Assembly (NCBI GenBank): GCA_019894765.1
Contig: JAGXNT010000019.1
Span: forward strand, 1 to 18,339
From: Candidatus Heimdallarchaeota archaeon
Lineage (GTDB): Archaea; Asgardarchaeota; Heimdallarchaeia; JABLTI01
DNA: 18,339 nt
Direction of reading: 5' to 3'
Both the position numbers and the translations under genes were made by a program. Positions within the stretch are counted from its first letter, which is position 1. Each line of letters opens with the position of its first letter. The notes under the pieces were generated by a model. That model did no database searches. It saw nothing but the letters and a program-made list of their open reading frames with translations, and was not told the origin of the DNA. Below, one piece after another: positions 1 to 7,243 of the stretch.

Positions 1-51
1 AGATTCATGAAATTAGTAAGTTCTGCTGGTATAATTAGAAGGAAAAAAATC
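1..51 (+). repeat. 3'-end fragment of the dispersed structured repeat, class B
   Basis: The window opens inside the end of a repeat copy. TTCTGCTGGTATAATTAG followed by AAGGAAAAAAATC (about 21-51) matches the ends of the copies at 18088-18117 and 17234-17260. The preceding TTCATGAAATTAGTAAG resembles the ATTTATGAAGTAACTAA found before the end of the class-B copies. The 5' part lies outside the window, so its full length is unknown. Confidence 0.6.
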
Positions 52-62
52 ACTGACTATTC

Positions 63-487
63 TTTTTAGAGAGAAAAAACTGGCTTTAGATTTTAAAGCT
101 CAAGATTAATAACAAACAAAAGGCTAGAAGAATAAGAACCTGGGTGCTCCCTTCAGAATAAAATCCTGTTGCGGTTAAAAGGGTGTTTAAGATTAAGGGA
201 GCATCCCCGGGTTGGAATTTGAGTTTCCTATAGATAGTCTTGGGATACTTGTGCAACTTGATCTAGAAATCCAGCTCAGGAAAAATCTATCTCCTGCAGA
301 ACACAATTCAACATCTTCCTTTTTTCCTGTAATGGGTTTTTTCTTCAAGTTGCTCGAATCCCAAAATAATATCTTTTTGAATCCTATAAATCTTTACCTT
401 AAAACTCATATTTGATTGTTCATGAGTGGTAATTATTGTTTTACTAATACTATTCTTTTCTGTTGAGAAATTTAGCGGGCAAAAAAA
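63..487 (+). repeat. Full copy (C1) of the ~425-bp structured repeat, class A
   Basis: The copy begins near TTTTTAGAGAGAAAAAACTGG and ends at the TTCTGTTGAGAAATTTAG motif plus A-tract. In order it contains hairpin H1 (GCTTTA 83-88 with TAAAGC 94-99), stem P2 (137-151 with 197-213, about 15 bp with a 2-nt bulge at 204-205), stem P3 (TTGGGAT 240-246 with ATCCCAA 358-364, and GCAACTTGA 253-261 with TCAAGTTGC 345-353), and hairpin P4 (ACTCAT 404-409 with ATGAGT 422-427). It is very similar to the copies at 15384 and 16840. The short open frame at 212-415 lies inside it and is not a gene. The next 100 bases hold nothing I recognise. It may be a structured RNA or a mobile element. Confidence 0.85.
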
Positions 488-590
488 CCGTTTACTTAAA
501 CAATTATCTATTTAACTATTTTTGGTAGAAATCTAGATTTCTTCGAAAAATATACAAATAGATGAATACTGAATATTTTAGATGGTTCTT

Positions 591-600
591 AAAGAAAAAA
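591..600 (-). terminator. T-tract terminator candidate
   Basis: Read on the minus strand this is TTTTTTCTTT, starting two bases after the stop codon of the 603-1166 gene. Archaeal transcription often ends in T-rich tracts without a hairpin. This is a plausible end for the ParB-like operon, but there is no direct support. Confidence 0.35.
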
Positions 601-602
601 TC

Positions 603-1166
603 TCATTCTATAGATATGCTTCTCATTTGTGAAGTGGAAGTAAGAATAACAGTTCTAATGAAACCACCGTGACTATCTTTTAAACGATTAGTATCATTTG
701 ATGTTATATTTCTAGTTAAATGAGTTATATTTACTGCATCCAAACTTGATACCTTTATTCCTCTTTTGTATGCTCTTTTGTTTGCTTCCCAACTTTTGGT
801 TAATCTAATGTAAGAGTCATCTGTGGCATAATCTTTTAGAGTGTTTGATTTGAAAAGTATCTCAAAATTCCCAGTTCTTAATTTTATAGATCGAATAACC
901 ATGTCAGTGAGTTGATGGTCGTTAATTAATTCATATATTTGTCCCATGCCAGCCAAAAGTGCATCTTTAAAAGCCAATTTGGTGACTGTGGACTCTGTTA
1001 TTTCTAGTTTAGCACCATAAAAAAGTTGTATTGGTGGATCACGTCGATTTACAGTTTCACTTCTACCGCCTGTAACTAGCATAGGTGTGTTAAGAAAAAA
1101 ATTAGTTTCAAATAATGCAATTGCACTATTTGAAGGGAAACACCAAATCTTCCATTGTTCACTCAT
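603..1166 (-). CDS. Hypothetical protein translationally coupled to the ParB-like gene
   Basis: I do not recognise this 187-residue protein. It looks soluble, with no signal peptide or membrane segment. It has a predicted mixed fold, a Gly/Arg-rich turn at about residues 32-43 (VTGGRSETVNRRDPP) and an Arg/Lys-rich stretch near residues 128-137. Its ATG overlaps the stop codon of the upstream ParB-like gene as ATGA (1163-1166), which implies coupled translation and probably joint function. It could be a partner or effector of the ParB-like protein, such as a DNA-segregation or replication accessory factor, but that is inferred from position alone. No ParA-type ATPase is encoded beside it. Confidence 0.8.
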   Translation of the reverse strand: MSEQWKIWCFPSNSAIALFETNFFLNTPMLVTGGRSETVNRRDPPIQLFYGAKLEITESTVTKLAFKDALLAGMGQIYELINDHQLTDMVIRSIKLRTGNFEILFKSNTLKDYATDDSYIRLTKSWEANKRAYKRGIKVSSLDAVNITHLTRNITSNDTNRLKDSHGGFIRTVILTSTSQMRSISIE

Positions 1167-2071
1167 AACTCATATCCTCTCTCTACCCAAGCTTGCAAAA
1201 CTCTGATTAATATCTCTTCAATAGACTCCTTTTCCTTCTCTGCAATTTTCTCATAATATTCATAGATTTCAGTTGGGGCATTAATGACATATAATTTAGT
1301 TTTTGGTTTCTCTTTATCTCTAATAGCTTCAGCTACAATATAAGGATCTAACTTTTCCCTTACTACTGAATCAACTACTTTCAATGCTTTGTCAGTTGGT
1401 AATCCTGCTACAGCATCCATAACTGCAATTTGAGTATCTTCATCCTTAATTTTAGAGCCTATTTCTGCTGCAACTCTTATCGGTATTTTTGTTCTTAGTT
1501 TTTCTGTTGTTGAAGTAAGTTCACGTCCTTCGTTTGAAAGTCTTTCTTTTAGCAACTTTGCACCATCAGTTAGCTTTTGTATGTTTAACCTACTTCTAAC
1601 CCAAAAATCGCTAACACCAATAATTTCTGATATTATCTTAATACTCTCAGTATGGTAATCTCCATTTTTCGTTTCTGGTGACCCTAAAGATTTGTAGAAT
1701 AATAAGTAGAGGTTTGATACAACTTCAGATTCTTTCAAGTCGTCTCCTTTAACTCGTTGATAATTTTCAACGATCATTTTTATTTGATCTTGTTGATTTA
1801 TTGGTAAACCTTTTACAACATCAGAAACTTCTTTTCCATCATCAATTTCTGAACGAATTGTTTTTCGACCTAATTTTTGAAAGGCTTTTAATCGTCTTAA
1901 GCCTGTAATTAGGACATATTTACCATTCTTAGCTCTAACTCTTATTGGTTGTAATAATCCTACTGACTTAATAGATTGAACTATTTCTTCCAATTTCTCA
2001 ATATCTATATCTCTTCTTAAACTAATTTCAGGTAAAACAATATCTTTTATTGGAATTTCTTTTACTACCAT
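1163..2071 (-). CDS. ParB/Spo0J-like N-terminal domain protein
   Basis: This is a 302-residue protein with the ParB/sulfiredoxin-like fold at its N-terminus. Visible ParB signatures are GLLQPIRVR (38-46), a box resembling the nucleotide-binding GERRxxA motif but reading GLRRLKA (57-63), and ENYQR (102-106) in place of the usual ENLQR. A helix-turn-helix-like segment follows at about 144-167. The last 25 residues (SIEEILIRVLQAWVERGYEL) resemble a ribbon-helix-helix or dimerisation helix. In known ParB proteins these parts bind CTP and a parS DNA site. DNA binding is therefore likely here, while a role in segregation is uncertain because no ParA is nearby. The ATG follows AAAGGGAT. It is the first gene of a two-gene operon. 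Confidence 0.85.
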   Translation of the reverse strand: MVVKEIPIKDIVLPEISLRRDIDIEKLEEIVQSIKSVGLLQPIRVRAKNGKYVLITGLRRLKAFQKLGRKTIRSEIDDGKEVSDVVKGLPINQQDQIKMIVENYQRVKGDDLKESEVVSNLYLLFYKSLGSPETKNGDYHTESIKIISEIIGVSDFWVRSRLNIQKLTDGAKLLKERLSNEGRELTSTTEKLRTKIPIRVAAEIGSKIKDEDTQIAVMDAVAGLPTDKALKVVDSVVREKLDPYIVAEAIRDKEKPKTKLYVINAPTEIYEYYEKIAEKEKESIEEILIRVLQAWVERGYEL

Positions 2072-2085
2072 AATTATCCCTTTCT

Positions 2086-2110
2086 GTTATATAGAACTCT
2101 AATTCGAATT
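2086..2110 (-). promoter_or_regulatory. TATA-like box and perfect palindrome upstream of the ParB-like gene
   Basis: On the minus strand TATATAAC (2093-2086) lies about 15-22 bases before the ParB-like ATG at 2071. Immediately upstream of it is AATTCGAATT (2101-2110), a perfect 10-bp palindrome where BRE or regulator contacts would fall. The palindrome could be an operator for autoregulation or a parS-like site. No second copy was noticed, so this remains a candidate only. Confidence 0.35.
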
Positions 2111-2204
2111 TCTATTGAAAATTAAAAAAGGTTGCGTTGACAAAAAACAACTGGAGCTATGATAATAGTCAATATCATATATTCTCAAAAAACTTTTATT
2201 TCCT

Positions 2205-2225
2205 CCATCAATTGTTATTTGATGG
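2205..2225 (+). promoter_or_regulatory. Hairpin in the 5' leader abutting a start codon
   Basis: CCATCAA (2205-2211) pairs perfectly with TTGATGG (2219-2225) across a 7-nt loop. The 3' arm ends three bases before the ATG at 2229. If transcribed, the stem would cover the region where a ribosome contacts the leader, so it could reduce translation. The alternative is a chance inverted repeat or an operator for the divergent genes. Confidence 0.35.
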
Positions 2226-2228
2226 AAT

Positions 2229-2720
2229 ATGGGATTAGAAAATATTGATATTATTGCCATTTTAGCATTAGCCTTGTCTTTTATTACTTTTATTTTTGCA
2301 TTGTATCGTACTAGGAAAATAGGACCTATGATAGACTTATTTCACGCAAAATTGAGAGGCGATGGTTTTGTTCATAATGGAAAAACCTTTTACATTGGAG
2401 TTTCCGTTTATGCTGAAAATTACGGTGATAAAGCAACTGATTTAATACTTGAACCTGTAATGACTGTTTTTGATGATCAAAATCAACGAATTTGTTCAAC
2501 AAAAGATTTTACTCTTTATGATAAGCGTTTTGAATTAACAGAGCTCGTGCTGGTTTCTAACCCAATTAAAATAGAGGTTTCTGGTTATTTACCTTTAAAG
2601 GCTGAAGAATGGAAGAAAGTTGAAATTGATTTCAATGCTCATTATTTTAGAAAAAAATTTCTTAGAAAAAAATGGAAAAAGATAATTGTAAAAAATAATA
2701 AATTTACTTTGAATAAGTAG
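2229..2720 (+). CDS. Membrane-anchored beta-rich hypothetical protein
   Basis: This is a 163-residue protein with one clear N-terminal hydrophobic helix (about residues 7-26), followed by Arg/Lys (YRTRK). The rest looks like a single beta-sandwich domain (about 35-145), ending in a very basic tail (FRKKFLRKKWKKIIVKNNK). The positive residues after the helix suggest the bulk of the protein lies in the cytoplasm. No enzyme motif is visible and I do not recognise the family. It is a single gene, divergent from the ParB-like operon and followed directly by a repeat copy. A short hairpin in the leader may affect its expression. Confidence 0.75.
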   Translation: MGLENIDIIAILALALSFITFIFALYRTRKIGPMIDLFHAKLRGDGFVHNGKTFYIGVSVYAENYGDKATDLILEPVMTVFDDQNQRICSTKDFTLYDKRFELTELVLVSNPIKIEVSGYLPLKAEEWKKVEIDFNAHYFRKKFLRKKWKKIIVKNNKFTLNK

Positions 2721-2760
2721 TACCTAGTTATTTATTGAAGATTAAAATTTAAATAGAATT

Positions 2761-3143
2761 CCTGTATGCCCTTTCTGATCCAGGATGAAATTGAGGTTTG
2801 TGTAGCAATCACCTAAATTGCCTTTTGGAGAAAGGGCAAGAGAAATTATACCCACGGTATAAAATAAGAAAATTCTTGAGGTTTAAGCGAAACTAATCAA
2901 AGCAGAAAAGTTGGTAAAATTATTGCAATGGATCACTATTGCAACTCAATCAAGGAATGCCATTCAGGATAAATTATTTCTCTCCTGCAGAAAATAATTT
3001 ATTTTTTTTCCTTTTTCCTGTAATGATTTTTTTCCCTCAAGTTGCTCGAATCCCTAAAGTAACTCCTTATTTTCCCTTAATATAATTTATGTATTAATTA
3101 CCACGAGAGAAAAGTCTCTGTTGATAAATTTAGAAGGAAAAAA
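2761..3143 (+). repeat. Divergent copy (C6) of the structured repeat
   Basis: The 3' half matches the class-A copies: the TCTCCTGCAGAAAATAATTT block, the T-rich spacer with CCTGTAATGATTTTTTTCC, the P3 3' arm CTCAAGTTGCTCGAATCCC (3036-3054), and the terminal CTGTTGATAAATTTAG plus A-tract. At the P2 position the primary sequence differs entirely but still pairs: GCCCTTTCT (2768-2776) with AGAAAGGGC (2829-2837), 9 bp. The P3 5' arm is only partly kept (GGAT 2930-2933 and GCAACT 2941-2946), and a local hairpin TTGCAAT/ATTGCAA (2923-2944) competes with it. The stretch 2721-3230 contains no convincing gene besides this element. Confidence 0.7.
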
Positions 3144-3230
3144 TCTTAATTTCAATGAATTTTTAAATCCTAATTCCTTAATAAACATAGAAACGAAGGA
3201 AATTGCTAAAATCATCAAGGAATAAATAAT

Positions 3231-3236
3231 GGAGGT
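3231..3236 (+). promoter_or_regulatory. Shine-Dalgarno site fixing the start of the next gene
   Basis: GGAGGT sits seven bases before the ATG at 3244. It shows that this ATG, not the in-frame ATG at 3229 that overlaps the motif, is the likely start. Confidence 0.7.
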
Positions 3237-3243
3237 TAGAAAA

Positions 3244-3552
3244 ATGGATACTTATTTTGGCATCAAGGAAGGAAAATGTAAAGTAAAAGTTCAAGTGAAA
3301 TCGCAAAATATTAGGGGGGAAGGACCTGAATTTCCAAGAATTATAATTCCAATAGGCATTAGTGGTGAAGCACCTAAAGAGAAATTAGTTTACACGTTAA
3401 TGACCATTCAAGGTGATGTGATAATCCGTGGACATGGGAGACACTTTACAATAGCAAATTTCTCTGAAAATGCAACTTTAAAAATTGAAACTGAGACTAA
3501 AGAGAGAGAAGTTAGGTTAATAGTACCAATTGATTTTTGGCGCTTAATCTAA
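3244..3552 (+). CDS. Small beta-rich hypothetical protein
   Basis: This protein of about 102 residues starts at MDTYFGIKEG. It is dominated by alternating hydrophobic and charged beta-strand patterns and has no signal peptide or membrane helix. The end (REVRLIVPIDFWRLI) is strand-like. I do not recognise it. It begins about 100 bases after a repeat copy ends and is followed, 59 bases later and on the same strand, by the HEAT-like gene, so the two may be cotranscribed. The strong GGAGGT and the coding-like composition support a real gene. Function is unknown. Confidence 0.65.
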   Translation: MDTYFGIKEGKCKVKVQVKSQNIRGEGPEFPRIIIPIGISGEAPKEKLVYTLMTIQGDVIIRGHGRHFTIANFSENATLKIETETKEREVRLIVPIDFWRLI

Positions 3553-3611
3553 AAGAGCGTCTCGTCAGTCTCTTCCCCGTTTACTCTCTGAAAAGGATTG
3601 GTGTGACAAAG

Positions 3612-4247
3612 ATGAATGAACAAGACGAAGCTAAAAGAACTCTCATAGCGTTGCTCTCAAATTCTGAGAACGAGGTCCTTATTCAGGACTTGTTTTCCAG
3701 TTTACGTGAAGTTGCTGATGATGAACTTGCCACTTCTCTGCTGACAATTATGAATGATTCACAGAATTTTCTGGTTAGAAATCAGGCTCTTAAGGTTTTA
3801 AATGAGCTCTTACTGCTGTATCTAATTGAGCAGGAACTCCACTTTACTATAGTGGATGCCCTAATTGCTCTTCTTACCCGAAACGAACCTCTCTCCTTGC
3901 GTCAGCAAGCTGCTTTTTATTTGGGTTGGTCAAAGAATATTCCTGCCCGGTCTCTCAAAGTACTCATCCAGGTCTTGCAGACAGAAGACGATACTGAGGT
4001 TCTTAGATGGATAACTGCTTCATTTAGTTCCTTTGTGAACCGCTACCATAAGAAAGCTTTGACACTGCTTACTGCTTCACTCGAAGATCTGAAGGATATC
4101 AATCGTATGTATTGGTACAGTTTCGCTTTAGGGTATGTTGGCGAACCGGAACAAGGTCTTCAGTTATTGCAAGAAATGGTTCAGAGAGGTGAACGAGAAG
4201 AATCAGATTTGCAATGGTTCAAGCATGTATTCTTAGGGACAAAATAA
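3612..4247 (+). CDS. HEAT-like alpha-helical repeat protein
   Basis: This is a 211-residue, almost entirely helical protein built from helix pairs of about 30-40 residues (for example ELATSLLTIMNDSQNFLVRN, LRQQAAFYLG, VLRWITASFSSF, MYWYSFALGYVGEPEQ). The spacing and the small residues at helix turns resemble HEAT or PBS-lyase-type repeats, which act as protein-binding scaffolds. An in-frame ATG at 3537 exists but would overlap the upstream gene. The ATG at 3612, after GGTGTGA, is the better start. Codon choice looks more GC-rich than in neighbouring genes, so the gene may have a different origin. A partner protein cannot be named. Confidence 0.75.
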   Translation: MNEQDEAKRTLIALLSNSENEVLIQDLFSSLREVADDELATSLLTIMNDSQNFLVRNQALKVLNELLLLYLIEQELHFTIVDALIALLTRNEPLSLRQQAAFYLGWSKNIPARSLKVLIQVLQTEDDTEVLRWITASFSSFVNRYHKKALTLLTASLEDLKDINRMYWYSFALGYVGEPEQGLQLLQEMVQRGEREESDLQWFKHVFLGTK

Positions 4248-4252
4248 TAGGT

Positions 4253-4844
4253 GACGCGATGTAATTAAAGCGAAAATCTCATTTCATTTATAGTGAGTGA
4301 TTATCAGTAATTAATATTCTTTATGTCAATGAGGAGCTAAACCTCAAGTCTTTGCTGGTCGCAGACTCGTGTCCTCGCTACCAATCACTTACAGTGATTG
4401 CTGACGCTTACACGGTGCTCTTTGGTGCTCTCTCAGGTTCCCTTGAGTTTCTTGCTTGTAGCTATTCCGAGCACTTTTGAAAAAAAGAATCACCTTCCCT
4501 TTTTCCTATTCACGATGATTTCTTCCAATAAGGACAATAATACAGCTCAGTCTTTTTTTGTCCTTCATTTTCCTAAGAATAGGTTCGAGTGGGAGATAAT
4601 GCTTTTTCCGATGAGTACTCATACGACACACTTCACAAAAAATACCGAAAAAGAGCATAAAAAGGCAACAGAGAAAGAAGAGCCCTCACAAGAAACAAAA
4701 CGACGTTAAATTGTAATAATCCAAAGCAAAGAGAGAAGCAGAACACAAGAAGAACCGCTGAACGCTCGCACCCTCGGGAAGCCCACGTGCAAGCAGTGGT
4801 CTTCTGATTCCTCGGATGTGGTTCTCACTTGGTTCTGGTTATCT
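4253..4844. other. Gene-poor region of higher GC with several inverted repeats
   Basis: I see no convincing gene in this roughly 590-bp stretch. The open frame at 4398-4709 has a low-complexity, non-protein-like composition. By eye the GC content is higher than in the flanks. Inverted repeats include GAGG/CCTC near 4331-4346, AATCAC/GTGATT near 4383-4399, and GTGCTC/GAGCAC near 4424-4474 enclosing CTCA/TGAG. A T-rich block (CCCTTTTTCCTATTCACGAT) recalls the spacer of the structured repeat, so a distant copy is possible but not shown. Confidence 0.5.
4748..4805. ncRNA. Long GC-rich hairpin next to the LAGLIDADG gene
   Basis: AGAAGAACCGCTG (4748-4760) pairs with CAGTGGTCTTCT (4794-4805), giving 12 bp with one bulge. 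Just inside, GCTCGCAC pairs with GTGCAAGC at 7 of 8 positions, then GGG pairs with CCC around a short loop. The result is an almost continuous stem of 58 bases in AT-rich surroundings, ending about 40 bases beyond the 3' end of the endonuclease gene. It may be a structured RNA, a mobile-element end or a processing or termination signal. The strand is undetermined. Confidence 0.4.
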
Positions 4845-6473
4845 CTATTTAAAATCTATTAAATCATCATGCCATCTGTTCATTAGACTCTTTCTCTGTT
4901 CGTCTGTTACATTAGTATTTGTGTTTTTGTGAAGTGAATAATTTCCATAAAGCAGAAGAAATTTACGAATGAGTTTACTTTTTATATACTTACTTTTTAT
5001 TAGCGGAACTAGAAAGAGTCGTTGAATCAGTTCAGTTATTTTGTCAGTATTATCGTTTGTTATTATTGTTGCACCTCTTGCTGTTGGTTGTAGTGATTCC
5101 ATTAGTAATTGTAATTCTTCACTTGGAGCTAATGGCAATTTAATTGGATGCGAATTAGCAGAACGGTATAGTAAATCATGTTCATTTTGGGCTAAAATAT
5201 TCATAATTTGTTCTGTTATTCCAAGCTGATGACATAATCTTGATAATGTTTGAATAGTTATTCCTTTTCCCTTAGAAAATCTTGGTAGTAATTTTTGATC
5301 ATGAGAGAGTATCACATCTTTCAAATATGAATCTAAACCAATAACTTGTAATTTTGATAGTAATTCAAAATTGAAATATTCACCATTGATTGTTAGAGCT
5401 TTTTTATTTATACCTGTAAATACCCATTGATGATAAGCACAAGAAAGAAAGGCAAAGAAGTCTTGCATTTTTTTCAGATGCGATGACCCAACTTGCTCTG
5501 CAAAACTCCATTTATAGCGAGAAGGAATATCTAATTGAGTTATCACATCGGGTCGTGTAGTTAAGCGACTTCTAATAGTTATTGACTTTAAAAAACTATG
5601 AAAATCTTGTGCAAAACTAACACTTGTTGAAGCAAAGCATAAATGGTTTTTAAATGATCCATCCGAGTCAAATACTCCTCGCCAGTATAAGTTTCTGTAG
5701 GGAGCTCCGAGTTGTTGAAAAAGTAATGATTCTCTTAACGAATCATACTTTGGAGCATTGATTGTTTGATCGGTAATGAAATTAAACAACCTGGTAGCCC
5801 ATAAAAGATTAAGCTTTAGTACCCAAGCTCCATTATCTTGCATTTTATGTCCTTTTTTACCGAATAAATCACCAAGCATATTTGACAAGTTCTCAATATG
5901 CTCTTTCGTTTCATCAACAATAATTACCCAGTATTTCCGGAGATTGCCATCACCGTTGCAGACACCACAAAGGTAAGCTAAAGATTTCGTTATACAAGAC
6001 GGAAAAGTGAATGCTTCCCCTCGAGCACTGGTGAAAGAGAGTCGATTATTTCTTACAGGTAATTGTAAATCTGGTATAACTTCTTGAGCACAGCGAAATA
6101 GTGGTACCGGAATGGTTCCTCGTTCAAGATAATCAGCAAGTACATCTCGCCAAGCAAGAATTGACTTATTGATCGATCGATAAAAATAATCTCGAGCAGC
6201 TTCAGCAATGAGGAGGATTTTTGTTTGAATTTGGTCTTTTAATTCATCGGTTAAAACAAGGAACGGGAAACGAGCTATAATTCGATCGCTCTTTTTTTCC
6301 CGGACAAAATCAATCTTTCGAACCATAATGCCATACAGGTTTGCAAAAGAAAGGTCTTCATTAATAACACATTTTAGTTTCTCCTGTTCTATGAGTGTAT
6401 TCGCTGTTTCCCAGTCATTCATTTTAGTTGGGGTTTTATCTAGTAAAAAAGGATCATTTAACCAATGTAGCAT
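4845..6473 (-). CDS. Free-standing LAGLIDADG-type homing endonuclease
   Basis: This is a 542-residue protein with two LAGLIDADG-like motifs: YLCGVCNGDG at 167-176 (acidic residue D175) and YWRGVFDSDG at 263-272 (acidic residue D271). The spacing of nearly 100 residues is usual for single-chain, two-domain enzymes, which cut long DNA sites using one acidic residue from each motif. About 160 residues precede motif 1, including a helical segment (YFYRSINKSILAWRDVLADYLERG). A long C-terminal part includes a helix-turn-helix-like stretch near 400-430 (ITIQTLSRLCHQLGITEQI). No intein splice residues or host protein flank it, so it appears to be a stand-alone or intron-less mobile gene. Its target is unknown. 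Confidence 0.85.
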   Translation of the reverse strand: MLHWLNDPFLLDKTPTKMNDWETANTLIEQEKLKCVINEDLSFANLYGIMVRKIDFVREKKSDRIIARFPFLVLTDELKDQIQTKILLIAEAARDYFYRSINKSILAWRDVLADYLERGTIPVPLFRCAQEVIPDLQLPVRNNRLSFTSARGEAFTFPSCITKSLAYLCGVCNGDGNLRKYWVIIVDETKEHIENLSNMLGDLFGKKGHKMQDNGAWVLKLNLLWATRLFNFITDQTINAPKYDSLRESLLFQQLGAPYRNLYWRGVFDSDGSFKNHLCFASTSVSFAQDFHSFLKSITIRSRLTTRPDVITQLDIPSRYKWSFAEQVGSSHLKKMQDFFAFLSCAYHQWVFTGINKKALTINGEYFNFELLSKLQVIGLDSYLKDVILSHDQKLLPRFSKGKGITIQTLSRLCHQLGITEQIMNILAQNEHDLLYRSANSHPIKLPLAPSEELQLLMESLQPTARGATIITNDNTDKITELIQRLFLVPLIKSKYIKSKLIRKFLLLYGNYSLHKNTNTNVTDEQRKSLMNRWHDDLIDFK

Positions 6474-6563
6474 TTACTCTCAAACCTGAAGTTAAGTTAC
6501 CTTATTTAATTACGTTAATACTTCACTAGCTTAATACTAATTTTATTTTAAAAAGACCTAAAG

Positions 6564-6725
6564 CTAACTAGGCAATTTCCTACATACAAAAGCATCTTCT
6601 TCCAAGGTTATTGCCAATGTATCACCCTTTTCTAAATTAAGAGCATCAACAATTTCTTTTGGTACGATTACTTGTAATGATGCTTTGTTTTTAACTAGTT
6701 TCCTTTTGAAAATTATCTTTGTCAT
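6564..6725 (-). CDS. AbrB/SpoVT-type swapped-hairpin DNA-binding protein, 53 aa
   Basis: The frame encodes 53 residues with a textbook AbrB/MazE-like pattern: the basic strand KRKLVKNKASLQVIVPKEIV (about 7-26), then ALNLEKGDTLAI (28-39) and a final strand (AFVCRKL). Such domains form dimers that bind DNA, often as antitoxins or transition regulators, and short archaeal forms made of the domain alone are common. The ATG lies inside the 3' end of the M23-like gene (35-base overlap in another frame), so the two are probably cotranscribed. No toxin is encoded next to it. The endonuclease gene starts about 90 bases downstream on the same strand. Confidence 0.8.
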   Translation of the reverse strand: MTKIIFKRKLVKNKASLQVIVPKEIVDALNLEKGDTLAITLEEDAFVCRKLPS

Positions 6726-7161
6726 TTTTTTGACCTACTTCTACGAAAATTTCAGCTCGTTGGATGTTTCCATATGTCTCGTTAAGTGCCCATGATTCAA
6801 AGACGCAGTCAAAAGTGTATTTCCAATTATATGAAAGTCCGACATTTGTTTGCCAGTGCCCACCACCATCATTAAACCAAGTCTTCATCCCAGTAACTCG
6901 CAAATCACACCAAGCAACTATGGACACAGAAGCATTACATCCATAATCAATACCATTGTGCATATCATCCCCCCAAGGAACATAGCCATAACCGCCTAGG
7001 ATGTGTATGACATCTGAATTGTGGATTGGAAAATCTATACTTGGTGGGCCTCTTTGCCAGGTGGCAGGCCAAGCTCTATATAACATATAACCTCCACCAC
7101 CACCAATAATTACGAAAATAATACTGAAAACAATAAGTAGGGTTTTCTTCTTACGAGACAT
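6691..7161 (-). CDS. Membrane-anchored M23 (LytM-like) peptidase domain, C-terminally truncated
   Basis: From the ATG at 7161 the product begins MSRKKK, followed by a transmembrane helix (LLIVFSIIFVIIGGGGGYML), so the domain faces outside the cell. A second ATG 16 codons upstream is less likely. The domain resembles M23 zinc metallopeptidases: GGYGYVPWGDDMHNGIDYGC contains the HxxxD pair (H68 and D72), followed by SIVAWCDLRVTG. M23 enzymes also need a later HxH motif, usually after a segment like FVEVGQxVxxGxxIG. Here the protein reads FVEVGQKNDKDNFQKETS and stops, exactly where the AbrB gene begins. The metal site is therefore incomplete and the gene is probably inactive or a binding-only remnant. 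Its start is about 80 bases after the SDR stop codon. Confidence 0.7.
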   Translation of the reverse strand: MSRKKKTLLIVFSIIFVIIGGGGGYMLYRAWPATWQRGPPSIDFPIHNSDVIHILGGYGYVPWGDDMHNGIDYGCNASVSIVAWCDLRVTGMKTWFNDGGGHWQTNVGLSYNWKYTFDCVFESWALNETYGNIQRAEIFVEVGQKNDKDNFQKETS

Positions 7162-7243
7162 AATGAATTGATTAGAGAAATAAAATAATAATATTATCGG
7201 TATTAGCATTAAATGATAATTTCTGACAAATTAGTACTATTTT

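Noticed and set aside
212..415. Open frame of 67 codons on the + strand
   Set aside because: It lies wholly inside a structured repeat copy, crosses P3, and is not kept open in the same frame in the other copies.
63..487. Group II intron or IS200/IS605 element end
   Set aside because: No domain V-like hairpin or GTGYG start was seen, and no reverse transcriptase, TnpA or TnpB is encoded in the window. Kept only as an open alternative to test.
3064..3228. An open stretch ending NIETKEIAKIIKE just before the 3244 gene
   Set aside because: The end looks protein-like, but there is no credible start and most of it is the 3' end of a repeat copy.
4560..4640. tRNA-like GGTTCGAGT sequence
   Set aside because: No acceptor, D or anticodon stems could be built around it.
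4398..4709. Open frame of 103 codons on the + strand
   Set aside because: Composition is unlike a folded protein, there is no ribosome site, and it covers several inverted repeats.
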